Source: Aestuariimicrobium kwangyangense DSM 21549
Lineage (GTDB): Bacteria > Actinomycetota > Actinomycetes > Propionibacteriales > Propionibacteriaceae
Length of the DNA: 64,000 bases
Direction of reading: 5' to 3'
Assembly (NCBI RefSeq): GCF_000421525.1
Contig: NZ_ATXE01000001.1
Location: 806,001-870,000, forward strand
A program made the translations under genes and the position numbers. The notes beneath the pieces are model-generated. The model searched no databases and was not told the origin of the DNA. It saw only the letters and a program-made list of their open reading frames with translations. Shown here one piece after another: positions 47,493 to 56,092 of this stretch (position 1 is the first letter of the stretch; each line of letters starts with the position of its first letter).

Positions 47493-49733
47493 TCACAACT
47501 TGTAGCCGAGGAAGGTGGCGGGGGCCTTCGCCGGAGCCTTGGCACCGAACAGGTCCCTGCTCGCCGGGGCCTTCGTCCCGGCTGCCGCAGCGGTGACGGG
47601 CTGACCGGTGGCCGGCTTGCCGGCCGACGAGGAGCCGGTGTCGCTCCCGGTGCCGAGCTGGTCGGGATCGGGCGGCAGTCCACGGCTGAGCTGCCGCAAC
47701 TGGTGCACCCGGTCGTCCACCAGGCCACGGGTGGTGACACCCGGATCGTCCGGCATCGGAACCTGCACGATCATCGGGCCGTTGCCGTTGGCCGTGACCC
47801 AGGGCCCCGTCCACGACTGGCCCTTGCGGAACAGCGTCCCCTTGACGGTGGCGGTCACTTGGTAGCGGTAGAACGGCAGCATTGCCGGGTCACCGGAGAA
47901 GACCGTCCAGGTGCGGTCGGTGTCGAGGTCGTCGACGCCGAACCGGAACCTCACCGGAGCCATGCCCAGCGACTGGTAGTTCTCGTCGGTGGCCTCCATC
48001 ACCACCTCGACCGCCTGGCTCTTGTCCTCCAGCATCGCCCCCAGTGAGATCGGTCCCACTGCGATCCGGCCCGCGTTGTCGGCACGCACCTCGAGGGTGG
48101 TGTCGTTGAGCAGGGTGCCGTTGGGTTCGGGGTCGAGATCGATCACGTTCTTCTCGATCTGCACGCGGTGGAAGGGGTCGAGCACCTCGCTGGGCGGCTC
48201 TGCCAGGAAGACCTTGCGCTTGACGTAGGTCTTGTCAGGGGTCCAGTCCGAGGGCGCGTTCGAGACGTCGCTGGCCACCTTCTGGGTGGTGGCGAACTTC
48301 CAGGTCGGGTCGGCACCGTCGGAGGAGGAGAAGCTGTGACCTTCCCAGTTGAGCTCGCCGGCGGTGTTCGGGTAGCCGATCTGCACCGACATGAACTGCA
48401 CCGTGTGGTCGTCCCAGCTGGCCACCGGACGAACCACCCGGGCCAGCTTGCGTGGCCAGTCGTCGAGGTAGACGGTCAGGAAGTACTTGCGCTCGGCGTC
48501 GGGGTCGGCCTTGATGTCGTCGGCCATGCCGGCCAGCGAGGACGAGACGGTGTGGTCCTGCAGGTAGGCGAACTGCTTGGTCTCCTCGTAGTGCAGGTCG
48601 AGGTGCGATTCGTCGCGGCGGTACTTCAGCGCGACCGAGACTCCCCACGGCGAGAAGATGCTGCCGGAGCCGGAGTCGGCCTTGGCGGCGTCCACCTTGG
48701 GTGCGGGCGGGTCGAAGATCACCTTCTGGGCCATCTCCATGAACTTGTTGAACACCAGGTCGGAGCGCTCGTCCATCTTCTTGGCGATCTCGTCGGCACC
48801 CGGCAACGTGGTGTCGACCTTGATGTCGACCTTGATGTCGCCCGACTTGCGCATGTTGTTGAACTCGGCCTGGATGTCGACCTTGGCCCACAGGTAATGG
48901 GCAGAGGCGGCGGCGGAGAAGTGGGTGAAGATCGAGTCCCAGTTGCCGTCGATCTTGATGGTGCAGACCGGCGACCAGACCTTCAGCTTGTAGTTCTGGA
49001 TCACGATCAGCGGGCTGGCCGCGCCGTGGAATCCTGCCCACGCGATCGAGGTGGGGTAGGTGCCCAGCAATCCCGAGAAGGCGTGGGTGCCGGTGGGGTC
49101 GATCGAACCCGCTCCCTGGCCCTGCAGCACGCAGTACCACGGGTCGAGGTTGTTGTCGGGGGCGGTGGGCTCAGCGTCGCGGGTCAGGGCCTTCGCGCGC
49201 GGCATGCCGATGGTGCGGAAGCCACCGTTCGCGAGGCTTCGGTTGCCGCCGGCGGGGTCCTGCGTGGGGAACCCGGTGGGGGTGGGTGCGAGGTTCGACA
49301 CGCTCGTGGTGGTCTCGCAGATGATCGCCGGCCGGAACATCGGTGGTTTCTGGTGGCCCCTGAGTCCCCAGAAGGCGTCATCGGAGTCGGCGAACATGGC
49401 CGTGATCTGGCCCTCCGCCTGACTTCGGGTCGCCTCGGGCAGGGCGCCGGTGACCGAGAAGGTGAGCATGCCGCCCGCCACCTCGCCACCCCCGCCGACC
49501 ACGCCCTCGCCGCCGGTACCGGAGAAGCGCAGCAGGTTGAACAGGTAGTCGCCGGAATCGGGGCCGTTCTTGCGGGCCATGCGCACCTGGTTGGGGATGT
49601 AGTAGAAGACGGGTGCTTCGCCGGCAGCGATCAGCTCGCGGTTGCACACGTCTGGCAGGTACAGGACGGCGTACCCGTCCTTGACGATCGGTTGGGTTCC
49701 GCCGGCGTAGGTCGGACCCATTGCCTGGACCAT
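47493..49733 (-). CDS. Large protein of unknown family in the protease cluster (746 aa)
   Basis: A 746-residue protein with no recognised family. The first 110 residues contain VLYLPDVCNREL and PVFYYIPNQVRMA, then GGMLTFSVTGALP, a strand-rich pattern. The middle has an amphipathic helical stretch (ADEIAKKMDERSDLVFNKFM) and the last 60 residues are low-complexity Ala/Pro/Gly/Ser ending FLGYKL. No signal peptide or membrane helix. ATG at 49733 is supported by AGGAAAGG; an ATG 18 bp upstream lacks a site. The 217-bp gap before it, after the CHAT gene, probably holds a promoter, but none is clear. Confidence 0.75.
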   Translation of the reverse strand: MVQAMGPTYAGGTQPIVKDGYAVLYLPDVCNRELIAAGEAPVFYYIPNQVRMARKNGPDSGDYLFNLLRFSGTGGEGVVGGGGEVAGGMLTFSVTGALPEATRSQAEGQITAMFADSDDAFWGLRGHQKPPMFRPAIICETTTSVSNLAPTPTGFPTQDPAGGNRSLANGGFRTIGMPRAKALTRDAEPTAPDNNLDPWYCVLQGQGAGSIDPTGTHAFSGLLGTYPTSIAWAGFHGAASPLIVIQNYKLKVWSPVCTIKIDGNWDSIFTHFSAAASAHYLWAKVDIQAEFNNMRKSGDIKVDIKVDTTLPGADEIAKKMDERSDLVFNKFMEMAQKVIFDPPAPKVDAAKADSGSGSIFSPWGVSVALKYRRDESHLDLHYEETKQFAYLQDHTVSSSLAGMADDIKADPDAERKYFLTVYLDDWPRKLARVVRPVASWDDHTVQFMSVQIGYPNTAGELNWEGHSFSSSDGADPTWKFATTQKVASDVSNAPSDWTPDKTYVKRKVFLAEPPSEVLDPFHRVQIEKNVIDLDPEPNGTLLNDTTLEVRADNAGRIAVGPISLGAMLEDKSQAVEVVMEATDENYQSLGMAPVRFRFGVDDLDTDRTWTVFSGDPAMLPFYRYQVTATVKGTLFRKGQSWTGPWVTANGNGPMIVQVPMPDDPGVTTRGLVDDRVHQLRQLSRGLPPDPDQLGTGSDTGSSSAGKPATGQPVTAAAAGTKAPASRDLFGAKAPAKAPATFLGYKL

Positions 49734-49950
49734 GGTTTCGCCTTTCCTCATGGGATGGGTGGGGACGAGGGTGTCCTCACTTCTTCCAAGAGGCGCAGCG
49801 CGGGCATGGTGATACGTGCGCAGGGAAGTGTTGCGTTGAATCCTGGGACCGATCGATTCGTCGCCGGCTGGCTTCGGGGAACCATGATCGCGAAAGGTGC
49901 TCTTCGCCCGATGAATCCCGTGAATGAGAGTGCGGTGAAGGGCGGAGCCC

Positions 49951-52377
49951 TCAGCTCGCGCGCCAGGTCGACCCGAAGCAGGTCCAGGCGCCCGCGGCCG
50001 GGCTGATCGCGGTCGCTTGGGCGAGGGCGCTGGCGGAGTCGTGGCCGTCGGCCAACAGGGCGTGGTAGTCGTCCATCACCTGTGCTGCCAGTGCATCGGG
50101 GATCGGTGCCACCGGCGCCACCACGCAGCTGACGCCGCAACTGAGCAGTGTGTGGGTGAACCCGAGCGGCTGGTCGCCGGGACGATGGGTGGCCCGTCCG
50201 ACCTCGCAGGCGGACAGCACGACGTGGCTGGCCCGGATGGCAGCCCCCTCGAGCTCGTGGGCCCAGACCGGGCCTTCGGAGGTGAGCAGGTTCGAGAACA
50301 GGGGGTTGTCACCACGATGCTCCCCGTGGGCTGCCACGTGGGCCACGTCGGCGTCGGTGAGGGCTCTCACCAGTCCGGTCACGGGGGTGCCCGGCCAGTG
50401 ACGCTGCACCGCCGCGGCTTCGGCGGGAGCAGCGGGCAGTTCAGGACCGACCACGCACGCCACCCGAGGGGCAACGACCTCGCGCTGGGTCAGGGCCCAC
50501 GACGACGCGGTCGGCGCGACGGTGACCGGGCGCCCGACCCACGGCGGCAGTGCTCCCCAGGGAAGACCCGACAGCACACGCGAGGGGACGATCACCAGGG
50601 GACCAGCGATGCTGCCCAAGGGCTCGACCACCTGCGCCGCGAGTTGCCCCAGGCGCGCTTCCAGGGAGGCCCGTACCGGCCCCGACAAGGGGTGTGACGC
50701 TCCCAGTCGGGCGTGGGCCGACAGGTCGGCCCGGGTGGCGTCGACCAGCTCGACGGCCCGGCTGGCAGATCCCAGCTCGACCAGGCGCGTCGGCGACGAT
50801 GACACCACGATCGCCGCCAAATCGTCCCCCCGGCGTACGGCGACCACCAGGGTCGCGTCGCGCTCGATCGCGGCCCGCCGGAGCTGGGCGTGGCTGAGGG
50901 GGGTGACCTGGTCGGGAAGTTGCTGCACCCGCATCCAGGTGTGCTCGCGCAGGCCCCGCTCCAGCTCCGCGATCTGGCGGACCATCTCCCGGTCGCCGGG
51001 CTGCAGTCCGGAGCGCAACACCCTCAGCTGGGAGGCCATACGGGCCAGTTCGGGGTCGTCGGCGGGGCGTTGCTGGGGGGTGCCACGGGTCGCCGCGCGC
51101 CACCGCTCGCTGACCTCGAGCAGTGCGACCGGGCCCCGCTCGGCCGCGAGATCGAGGTCGAGTTGGGCCGCCGCCTCCCCGTGCACCGCCAGGGCCGTGC
51201 GCAGGTCGATGCTGGCAAGGCCCAGTTGCGCCCTGACCAACCGGCGGCTGGCTGCCCGTAGCACTTCCCTGGCCTTCTCGGGGCGACCGCTCGCCACCCA
51301 TTGGCGCGCCTGCCCCAGTCGTGCCGAGGTCTGCTGTGACAGGGCGGGCCCCCTGGCCAGTGCCGACAGGTCACGGGCCAGGTCGCGGCCGAGTGGCGTC
51401 CCGACCGCCACCACGCCCGGGTTGGGCAGGGGCGCGCGCAGGGCCACCTCGGCGGACTGGCGCGCGATCTGCGGGTCGTCCAACTCCCGTGCCGTCGTGC
51501 GCAGGGCCAGTGCTGCCTCAAGACTGGGACGAGAGGCGATGGCCAGCAGCCGGGCCCGTCGCTCCCAGAATCCCTCGTCACGTGCCCCGAACGCGACCGC
51601 GGCGCTCTGGGCGGCAGCGTGGCCGGCCTCGTGGTCGCCCAGCAGCAGGTGGCACTGGGCCAGCGCCAGGTCGATCTCTGCCAGCAGCTGGTCACCCTCG
51701 GCGTGCTGCCTGGTCTCGGAGAGTCCGTCACGGGCATCGGCGAGCAGCCCCGACTCGAGCAGCACCTTGGCCCGATCCAGCCGCAGCACCGACCGGTCCA
51801 TGTCGACCGGCATCTCGTCGGCGGCCTGCATCGCGGCCAGCGCGGCAGGGGTGTCGCCCCTGAGGAACTGCACCCAACCGAGGTTGTGGCGGGCCATGAA
51901 CTCCAGCGGGGCGAGACCTTCGGCCCGAGCGAGGTCGGCAGCCGAGGTGAGGTCGGCGACGGCCTCGGGGTAGCGGGCCACCTGCGAGGCGATCGTCCCC
52001 CGGTTGAGCAGCACCCTCATCCGGTCGGCGGGTGGCAGGGCTGCTGCGTCGACCCTGTGCAGGGCCCGCCATGCCCCCGGTAGGTCACCGGAGCGAGCGA
52101 GCAGGATGCCGATCTGGCTTCGCGCCGACGCCTCCACGGCTGGCAGTCTTGTCCGCTGGGCGTCGGCCACCACGGCCGTCAGGGCTTGTCGGGCCGGTGT
52201 CGGGCCGTCCCTCTCGAAACCCACCCAGGCCTGGGAGATGCGAATGCGAAGCCCCAACTCCACGGCCCAGGGCGGGCACGCGGCCACCGCGCGCTGCAGC
52301 AGCACCGCCGCCTCGTCGGTGCGGTGCTCGGTGAGGGCCACGCGGGCCTGCTCGTAGAGCCGGTCGGCGTCGTCCAC
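49951..52377 (-). CDS. TPR-CHAT domain protease
   Basis: An 808-residue caspase-fold protein. About ten TPR-like helical repeats (residues 1-420) form the recognition part, and the C-terminal CHAT domain (about 490-808) has the dyad His684 in HVAAHGEHRGDN and Cys724 in VVLSACEVG, both intact. CHAT peptidases act in regulated proteolysis and, with gasdermins or Cas7-11, in defence. The GTG at 52377 abuts the stop codon of the preceding gene (TGAGTG), so the two are translationally coupled. The absence of a signal peptide implies cytoplasmic action. The substrate is unknown; candidates are cluster proteins. Confidence 0.9.
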   Translation of the reverse strand: MDDADRLYEQARVALTEHRTDEAAVLLQRAVAACPPWAVELGLRIRISQAWVGFERDGPTPARQALTAVVADAQRTRLPAVEASARSQIGILLARSGDLPGAWRALHRVDAAALPPADRMRVLLNRGTIASQVARYPEAVADLTSAADLARAEGLAPLEFMARHNLGWVQFLRGDTPAALAAMQAADEMPVDMDRSVLRLDRAKVLLESGLLADARDGLSETRQHAEGDQLLAEIDLALAQCHLLLGDHEAGHAAAQSAAVAFGARDEGFWERRARLLAIASRPSLEAALALRTTARELDDPQIARQSAEVALRAPLPNPGVVAVGTPLGRDLARDLSALARGPALSQQTSARLGQARQWVASGRPEKAREVLRAASRRLVRAQLGLASIDLRTALAVHGEAAAQLDLDLAAERGPVALLEVSERWRAATRGTPQQRPADDPELARMASQLRVLRSGLQPGDREMVRQIAELERGLREHTWMRVQQLPDQVTPLSHAQLRRAAIERDATLVVAVRRGDDLAAIVVSSSPTRLVELGSASRAVELVDATRADLSAHARLGASHPLSGPVRASLEARLGQLAAQVVEPLGSIAGPLVIVPSRVLSGLPWGALPPWVGRPVTVAPTASSWALTQREVVAPRVACVVGPELPAAPAEAAAVQRHWPGTPVTGLVRALTDADVAHVAAHGEHRGDNPLFSNLLTSEGPVWAHELEGAAIRASHVVLSACEVGRATHRPGDQPLGFTHTLLSCGVSCVVAPVAPIPDALAAQVMDDYHALLADGHDSASALAQATAISPAAGAWTCFGSTWRAS

Positions 52378-52860
52378 TCACACCTCGACGACGGGGGTGG
52401 CCACCAGTCGCGCACCGGCGCGACCGGGGTGGATGAGGAAATGGATGCTGCCGTGGGGAACGTCGGTCCACACCATCCGGCCGGTGGCGTCCGAGGTGCG
52501 CGGCCAGGTGCCGAAGTCGCCGACCAGGTCGATCTGCAGGCCACCTCCGGTGACCCAGCCGTCGATCCGGACGACGGTGTCCTCCTCCGCGATCATCACC
52601 GTCAGGCTGATCGTCGAACTGGTGAAGGTGATGGTGTCGGCCTTCGTCGACCCGCCCCGGGCGAACGCGAGGTCCTGGTCGGCGATGGTCGCGAGTTCGG
52701 CCTCCATGGCCTGCAGGGCGATGCGGAAGTGGATGCGCTCGAGCATGCCCTCGGGCATGGGGTCGTTGGCCTCCTGCGCGGCCTGCAGGCGGGTCAACAG
52801 CAGCAGGTCGTCGTCGGTGAGGGGAGCGTCCGCGCCGGGCACGGGAATGGTCTCGGGCAT
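52378..52860 (-). CDS. Small accessory protein of ECF-sigma/CHAT clusters
   Basis: A 160-residue protein. The N-terminal helical part contains DDLLLLTRLQAAQEANDPMP, then GMLERIHFRIALQAMEAELA; the C-terminal half is beta-rich, ending in a segment resembling a carboxypeptidase-regulatory-like Ig domain (GRMVWTDVPHGSIHFLI). From memory, actinobacterial ECF sigma/CHAT loci often carry a comparable short gene with a DPVP-type motif. It lies 4 bp after the sigma gene and directly before the CHAT gene. It may be an anti-sigma or an adaptor between sigma factor and protease; neither is shown. Confidence 0.7.
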   Translation of the reverse strand: MPETIPVPGADAPLTDDDLLLLTRLQAAQEANDPMPEGMLERIHFRIALQAMEAELATIADQDLAFARGGSTKADTITFTSSTISLTVMIAEEDTVVRIDGWVTGGGLQIDLVGDFGTWPRTSDATGRMVWTDVPHGSIHFLIHPGRAGARLVATPVVEV

Positions 52861-52864
52861 GTCG

Positions 52865-53434
52865 TCACCAACTCCAGCTGGGATCGGCGGCCAATGAGGT
52901 GCGCAGTGCTGCCAGGCAACGGCCGCGGGTGGGACCGATCGAGCCCACGGGCATGCCGAGGGCTGCGGAGATGCCGGCGTAGTCGGGTGTCTGGGCGTGG
53001 GCGACCACCCGCAGCAGGGCCTGGCAGCGCGGGCTGAGCCGTTGCACGTGTCCCCACAGGGTGCGGCCGGTGTCACGCTCGACGGCCTCGTTCTCGGGGT
53101 CGTCGGTGGCCACCAGGAACTCGGGTTCGGGGGCGGTGGCGCGCTGCTGGCGGCGAGCGCGCCAGGCGTCCCGACGCACCGTGGTGAGCAGCCAGGCCAA
53201 CACGGTCTGCGGGTCTCGGATCGAGGCGGACGACTGCACCAGCTTGAGCCACGCGTTCTGCACGGTGTCCTCGGCCTCGGCCGGCGAGAGCCCCGCCGAT
53301 CGCGCCACGGCCCACAGGGCGGGGGTGACCAGGTCGACCAGGTCACCCATCCGTTCGGGACGTCCCGCGAGGTGGTCGCGGAACGCCGCGGCCGCCGCAT
53401 CGGCGAGCGAGGTGCTGGGCACGGTGGCGGTCAT
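52865..53434 (-). CDS. ECF-type RNA polymerase sigma factor
   Basis: Sigma-70 family group IV factor of 189 residues. Region 2 (about 20-95) contains EAEDTVQNAWLKLVQ and the region 2.4-like AWLLTTVRRDAWRARR; region 4 (about 125-180) has LSPRCQALLRVVAHAQTPDY and a helix-turn-helix (GISAALGMPVGSIGPTRGRC). There is no transmembrane anti-sigma next to it. It overlaps the subtilase stop by 4 bp (ATGA) and precedes the accessory gene by 4 bp, so it is cotranscribed with protease genes. It probably transcribes this cluster; the target promoter was not identified. Confidence 0.9.
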   Translation of the reverse strand: MTATVPSTSLADAAAAAFRDHLAGRPERMGDLVDLVTPALWAVARSAGLSPAEAEDTVQNAWLKLVQSSASIRDPQTVLAWLLTTVRRDAWRARRQQRATAPEPEFLVATDDPENEAVERDTGRTLWGHVQRLSPRCQALLRVVAHAQTPDYAGISAALGMPVGSIGPTRGRCLAALRTSLAADPSWSW

Positions 53435-55089
53435 GGCTTCCACCCCACCGTCTGTTCGATGGCCGACCAACCACGCCTCAGCTGGTGGTCGCAGCCGCGT
53501 TCGGCCAGTGAGTCGTCAGCGGCGAGACAGGCCGCGATCTCGCCGGCCAGCACGGGACCTGCGAAGGAGGTGCCCGACCAGGTGGCGAACCCGCCGGCGA
53601 AGTTCTCCGGGTCGATGGTGGATCGGCGCAGGGGCCCGTCGCTCAGTCCGGCCGCTGCTTGCAACTCGCCGTCCAGGGTCTGCGGCACGGTGCTGACCAG
53701 GGCCGCCCCCGACCGGTGGGCACTGACCCAGGGGCCGGCGTTGCTGAAGTAGGCCACGGTCGACCGGTCGGGGTTGAGCGCCGCCACGCAGGCCATCGGA
53801 ACCTGCCCGGGATCGAGCACCGTGCCCGGCGGCGGTGCGAATGCGGCCGGGAACAGGGGTTCGGTGGTCGACTGGTTGCCCGCCGAGGTCACGACGGCGA
53901 CGCCCGCTCGTCCGAACTGGTCGAGCACCTGGCGCAGCGGGGCGTCCTCGAGCAGGTCGCTGGGGTCCTCGTGGTAGTAGCCCAACGAGAGCGAGAGCAC
54001 GTCGATGATGTCGTCGTCGGGCCCGTGGTCGAGGGCGTCGAGGTGGCGGACGAGCAGCAGCGACAGCACCTGGATGAGCACCCCCTCCGGCATGCGGCCG
54101 GCGTCGTCGAGCAGGGGCACCACCTGCACCCTTGCCTCGGGGCACAGTTGGCGGATGATGCCGGTGATGAACGTGGCGTGACCAGCGTCGGACGGAACCG
54201 AGCCGTCCAGCCTGTCCCGCGGGGGCGGGGGTGGCACGTTGGGCACGTCGCCGCCCAGCCCGAGCCGCAACCCCAACGCGTGCACCTCGTCGGTGGCGAA
54301 GGCCGGGTCGGTGAACCATGCGTGGCTGCCCAGAGCGGTGTCGGGCACCACGACCAGTGGGTGCCGTCTGAGGCTGCGGCGGCGCAACGCCGGGTCGGGG
54401 AGCACGACCGAGACGGGTGCTCGTCCGCCGCTACCCGGCTGGCTGTACTGGGCGGCGGGGGGAGCACCGGCGGGCATCGACACGTAGTACGGCATCGAGA
54501 CGTAATAGGGCATCGACACGTAGTACGGCATCGAGACGTAGTAGGGCATGCCCTGGTAGTCGGGCGAGGAAGCCTGCATCAGGTGGTCGAGGGCCAAGCC
54601 CCGGGCCACCTGGGGGTCGCGCCGACGGGCCTCCTGCAGGATGGGCCACGCGTCCACCGGGGCGGAGTCGGACACCAGACGCACCCGGGTCACCCAGCAC
54701 CGATCCAGCTGTTCCGCGTGGTTCTTGGTGAGCGTGGCCAGCACCTCCGCGCCCCGCGGTGCGGACCGTCGTGAGTGCGTCAGGTCGCGCAGTCGTCCGG
54801 CGATGCCCTCACCGATTCCTCGGACGAACGGTCCCCGGGCGGCGTCGTTCGGCGCGCCGGTCTCGGAAGCGGGCACCCGCCGGTCGGCCACGAAGTTCTC
54901 GGGCTCGACCCGCAACCCGTGCTCGGCCGCGACCTGCTCGAGCAGGGCCAGCGGTGCGTCCTGCGCCAGACCCGGCAACCCACGCACCAGCAACACGTCC
55001 CCGAGGTGAACCGTCGGGTGCGGCGGTGCCCCCGACGGGAGCGGGGCCGAGGTGAGGGGATCGATCAGTCGGGGCAACGAGGCGGGCAC
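53431..55089 (-). CDS. S8 subtilisin-family serine protease with hexapeptide repeats
   Basis: A 552-residue subtilase. The catalytic triad is intact: Asp250 (VVPDTALGSH), His304 (DAGHATFITG) and Ser508 (SGTSFAGPVLAG), with the oxyanion Asn in TSAGNQST. The 240-residue N-terminal extension has no signal peptide and contains four exact MPYYVS units (181-204), coded by near-identical 18-bp repeats. GTG at 55089 is strongly supported by GGAGGAA 4 bp upstream. First gene of the cluster; the ECF sigma start lies in its stop codon. Cytoplasmic action is inferred, and it may need activation by removal of the N-terminal part. Confidence 0.92.
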   Translation of the reverse strand: MPASLPRLIDPLTSAPLPSGAPPHPTVHLGDVLLVRGLPGLAQDAPLALLEQVAAEHGLRVEPENFVADRRVPASETGAPNDAARGPFVRGIGEGIAGRLRDLTHSRRSAPRGAEVLATLTKNHAEQLDRCWVTRVRLVSDSAPVDAWPILQEARRRDPQVARGLALDHLMQASSPDYQGMPYYVSMPYYVSMPYYVSMPYYVSMPAGAPPAAQYSQPGSGGRAPVSVVLPDPALRRRSLRRHPLVVVPDTALGSHAWFTDPAFATDEVHALGLRLGLGGDVPNVPPPPPRDRLDGSVPSDAGHATFITGIIRQLCPEARVQVVPLLDDAGRMPEGVLIQVLSLLLVRHLDALDHGPDDDIIDVLSLSLGYYHEDPSDLLEDAPLRQVLDQFGRAGVAVVTSAGNQSTTEPLFPAAFAPPPGTVLDPGQVPMACVAALNPDRSTVAYFSNAGPWVSAHRSGAALVSTVPQTLDGELQAAAGLSDGPLRRSTIDPENFAGGFATWSGTSFAGPVLAGEIAACLAADDSLAERGCDHQLRRGWSAIEQTVGWKP

Positions 55090-55266
55090 GGGTTCCTCCG
55101 GTGGAGTCGCAGGGTTCGTTGCTGGTGAGGAGGAGTGCGGTGGTGCTCCTGATACATCCCGGTGCGGGTGACGACGACGTGGGCCGATGGGGTCGGCCAC
55201 AGCACCCATTCCACACCTTGGAGGCACTCAACGGAAGGCCCTGTCGTTGCCCGGGTGGGACGGCCC

Positions 55267-55974
55267 TCAGGCGCCGCGGACCGCCTCGTTGAACCAGCCG
55301 GTGATCGAGGTGGGATGGGTGATGGCCGTACCCACCACCACGGCGAACGCCCCGGCCCGGCGACACTGCCGGGCCTGCTCGGTGGTGTGGACTCGTCCCT
55401 CGGCCACCACCACGTGGTCGGGGAGGGCCTGGACCAGCTGCACCAGCAGGTCGAGGTCAGGCCCGTCGGTCGTCGGACGAGCACCCGTGTACCCGGCCAG
55501 GGTGGTCCCGATGATCTCGGCCCCGGCCTCGGCGGCGGCCAGACCGGCCTCGAGGGAGTCGCAGTCGGCCATCACCGGTGCGTCGGTGTGCTGGTGGAGC
55601 CGGCGGATGGTCTCGCCGAGCGAGAGGCCGTCGGGACGAGGCCGCTGGGTACCGTCGAGCGCCACGATGTCGGCGCCGGCATCAGCCACGGCGACGGCGT
55701 GCGCAAGGGTGGGCGTGATGAAGACCCCGTCATGGCCGTCCTTCCAGATGCCGATGACCGGCACCGCGACCGACTGCTTCACCAGTTCGATGTCACGAAT
55801 CCCCTGGGCGCGGACGGCGCTGGCTCCGCCCCGTTCCACGCCAGCCGCCATCTGGGCCATGGTCTCGGGATGACGCATGGGTTCGCCGGGGTAGGCCTGG
55901 CACGAGACGATCAGGCTGCCCTCAAGGCCGGCGAGCAGGGGGTGCCGGCGAGGGGCGGCAGTGGGAGGGGGCAC
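55267..55974 (-). CDS. nanE: N-acetylmannosamine-6-phosphate 2-epimerase
   Basis: TIM-barrel epimerase, 235 residues, converting ManNAc-6-P to GlcNAc-6-P in sialic acid catabolism. The family start region GSLIVSCQAYPGEP, the conserved segment VFITPTLAHAVAVADAGADI with the catalytic Asp (IVALDGTQRPRP), EIIGTTLAGYT and the C-terminal VVVGTAITHPTSIT are present. GTG at 55974 is needed to include the conserved N-terminal strand; no ATG in frame does so. No other nan genes (lyase, kinase, transporter) are in the window, so its pathway context is incomplete. Confidence 0.9.
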   Translation of the reverse strand: MPPPTAAPRRHPLLAGLEGSLIVSCQAYPGEPMRHPETMAQMAAGVERGGASAVRAQGIRDIELVKQSVAVPVIGIWKDGHDGVFITPTLAHAVAVADAGADIVALDGTQRPRPDGLSLGETIRRLHQHTDAPVMADCDSLEAGLAAAEAGAEIIGTTLAGYTGARPTTDGPDLDLLVQLVQALPDHVVVAEGRVHTTEQARQCRRAGAFAVVVGTAITHPTSITGWFNEAVRGA

Positions 55975-56092
55975 TCCGCGAGCATGACACGGACGATGCC
56001 CGGCCGGGGTGACGCACGCATAGCACGTGCGTCCGGGGAGCAATCGCCACCCCACCCCCACCAGAGCCCCGCCCGCTTCGTAGGGTGAAGCC

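Noticed and set aside
45817-50006. Long plus-strand frames opposite the two orphan proteins
   Set aside because: The minus-strand frames have ribosome sites, short coupled spacing and protein-like composition, while the plus-strand frames are Arg/Gly/His-rich shadows.
55231-55251. ECF promoter or operator upstream of the subtilase gene (CAACG-N11-CGTTG)
   Set aside because: The inverted repeat is short and no matching motif was found before the other cluster genes, so it is not supported as an ECF target.
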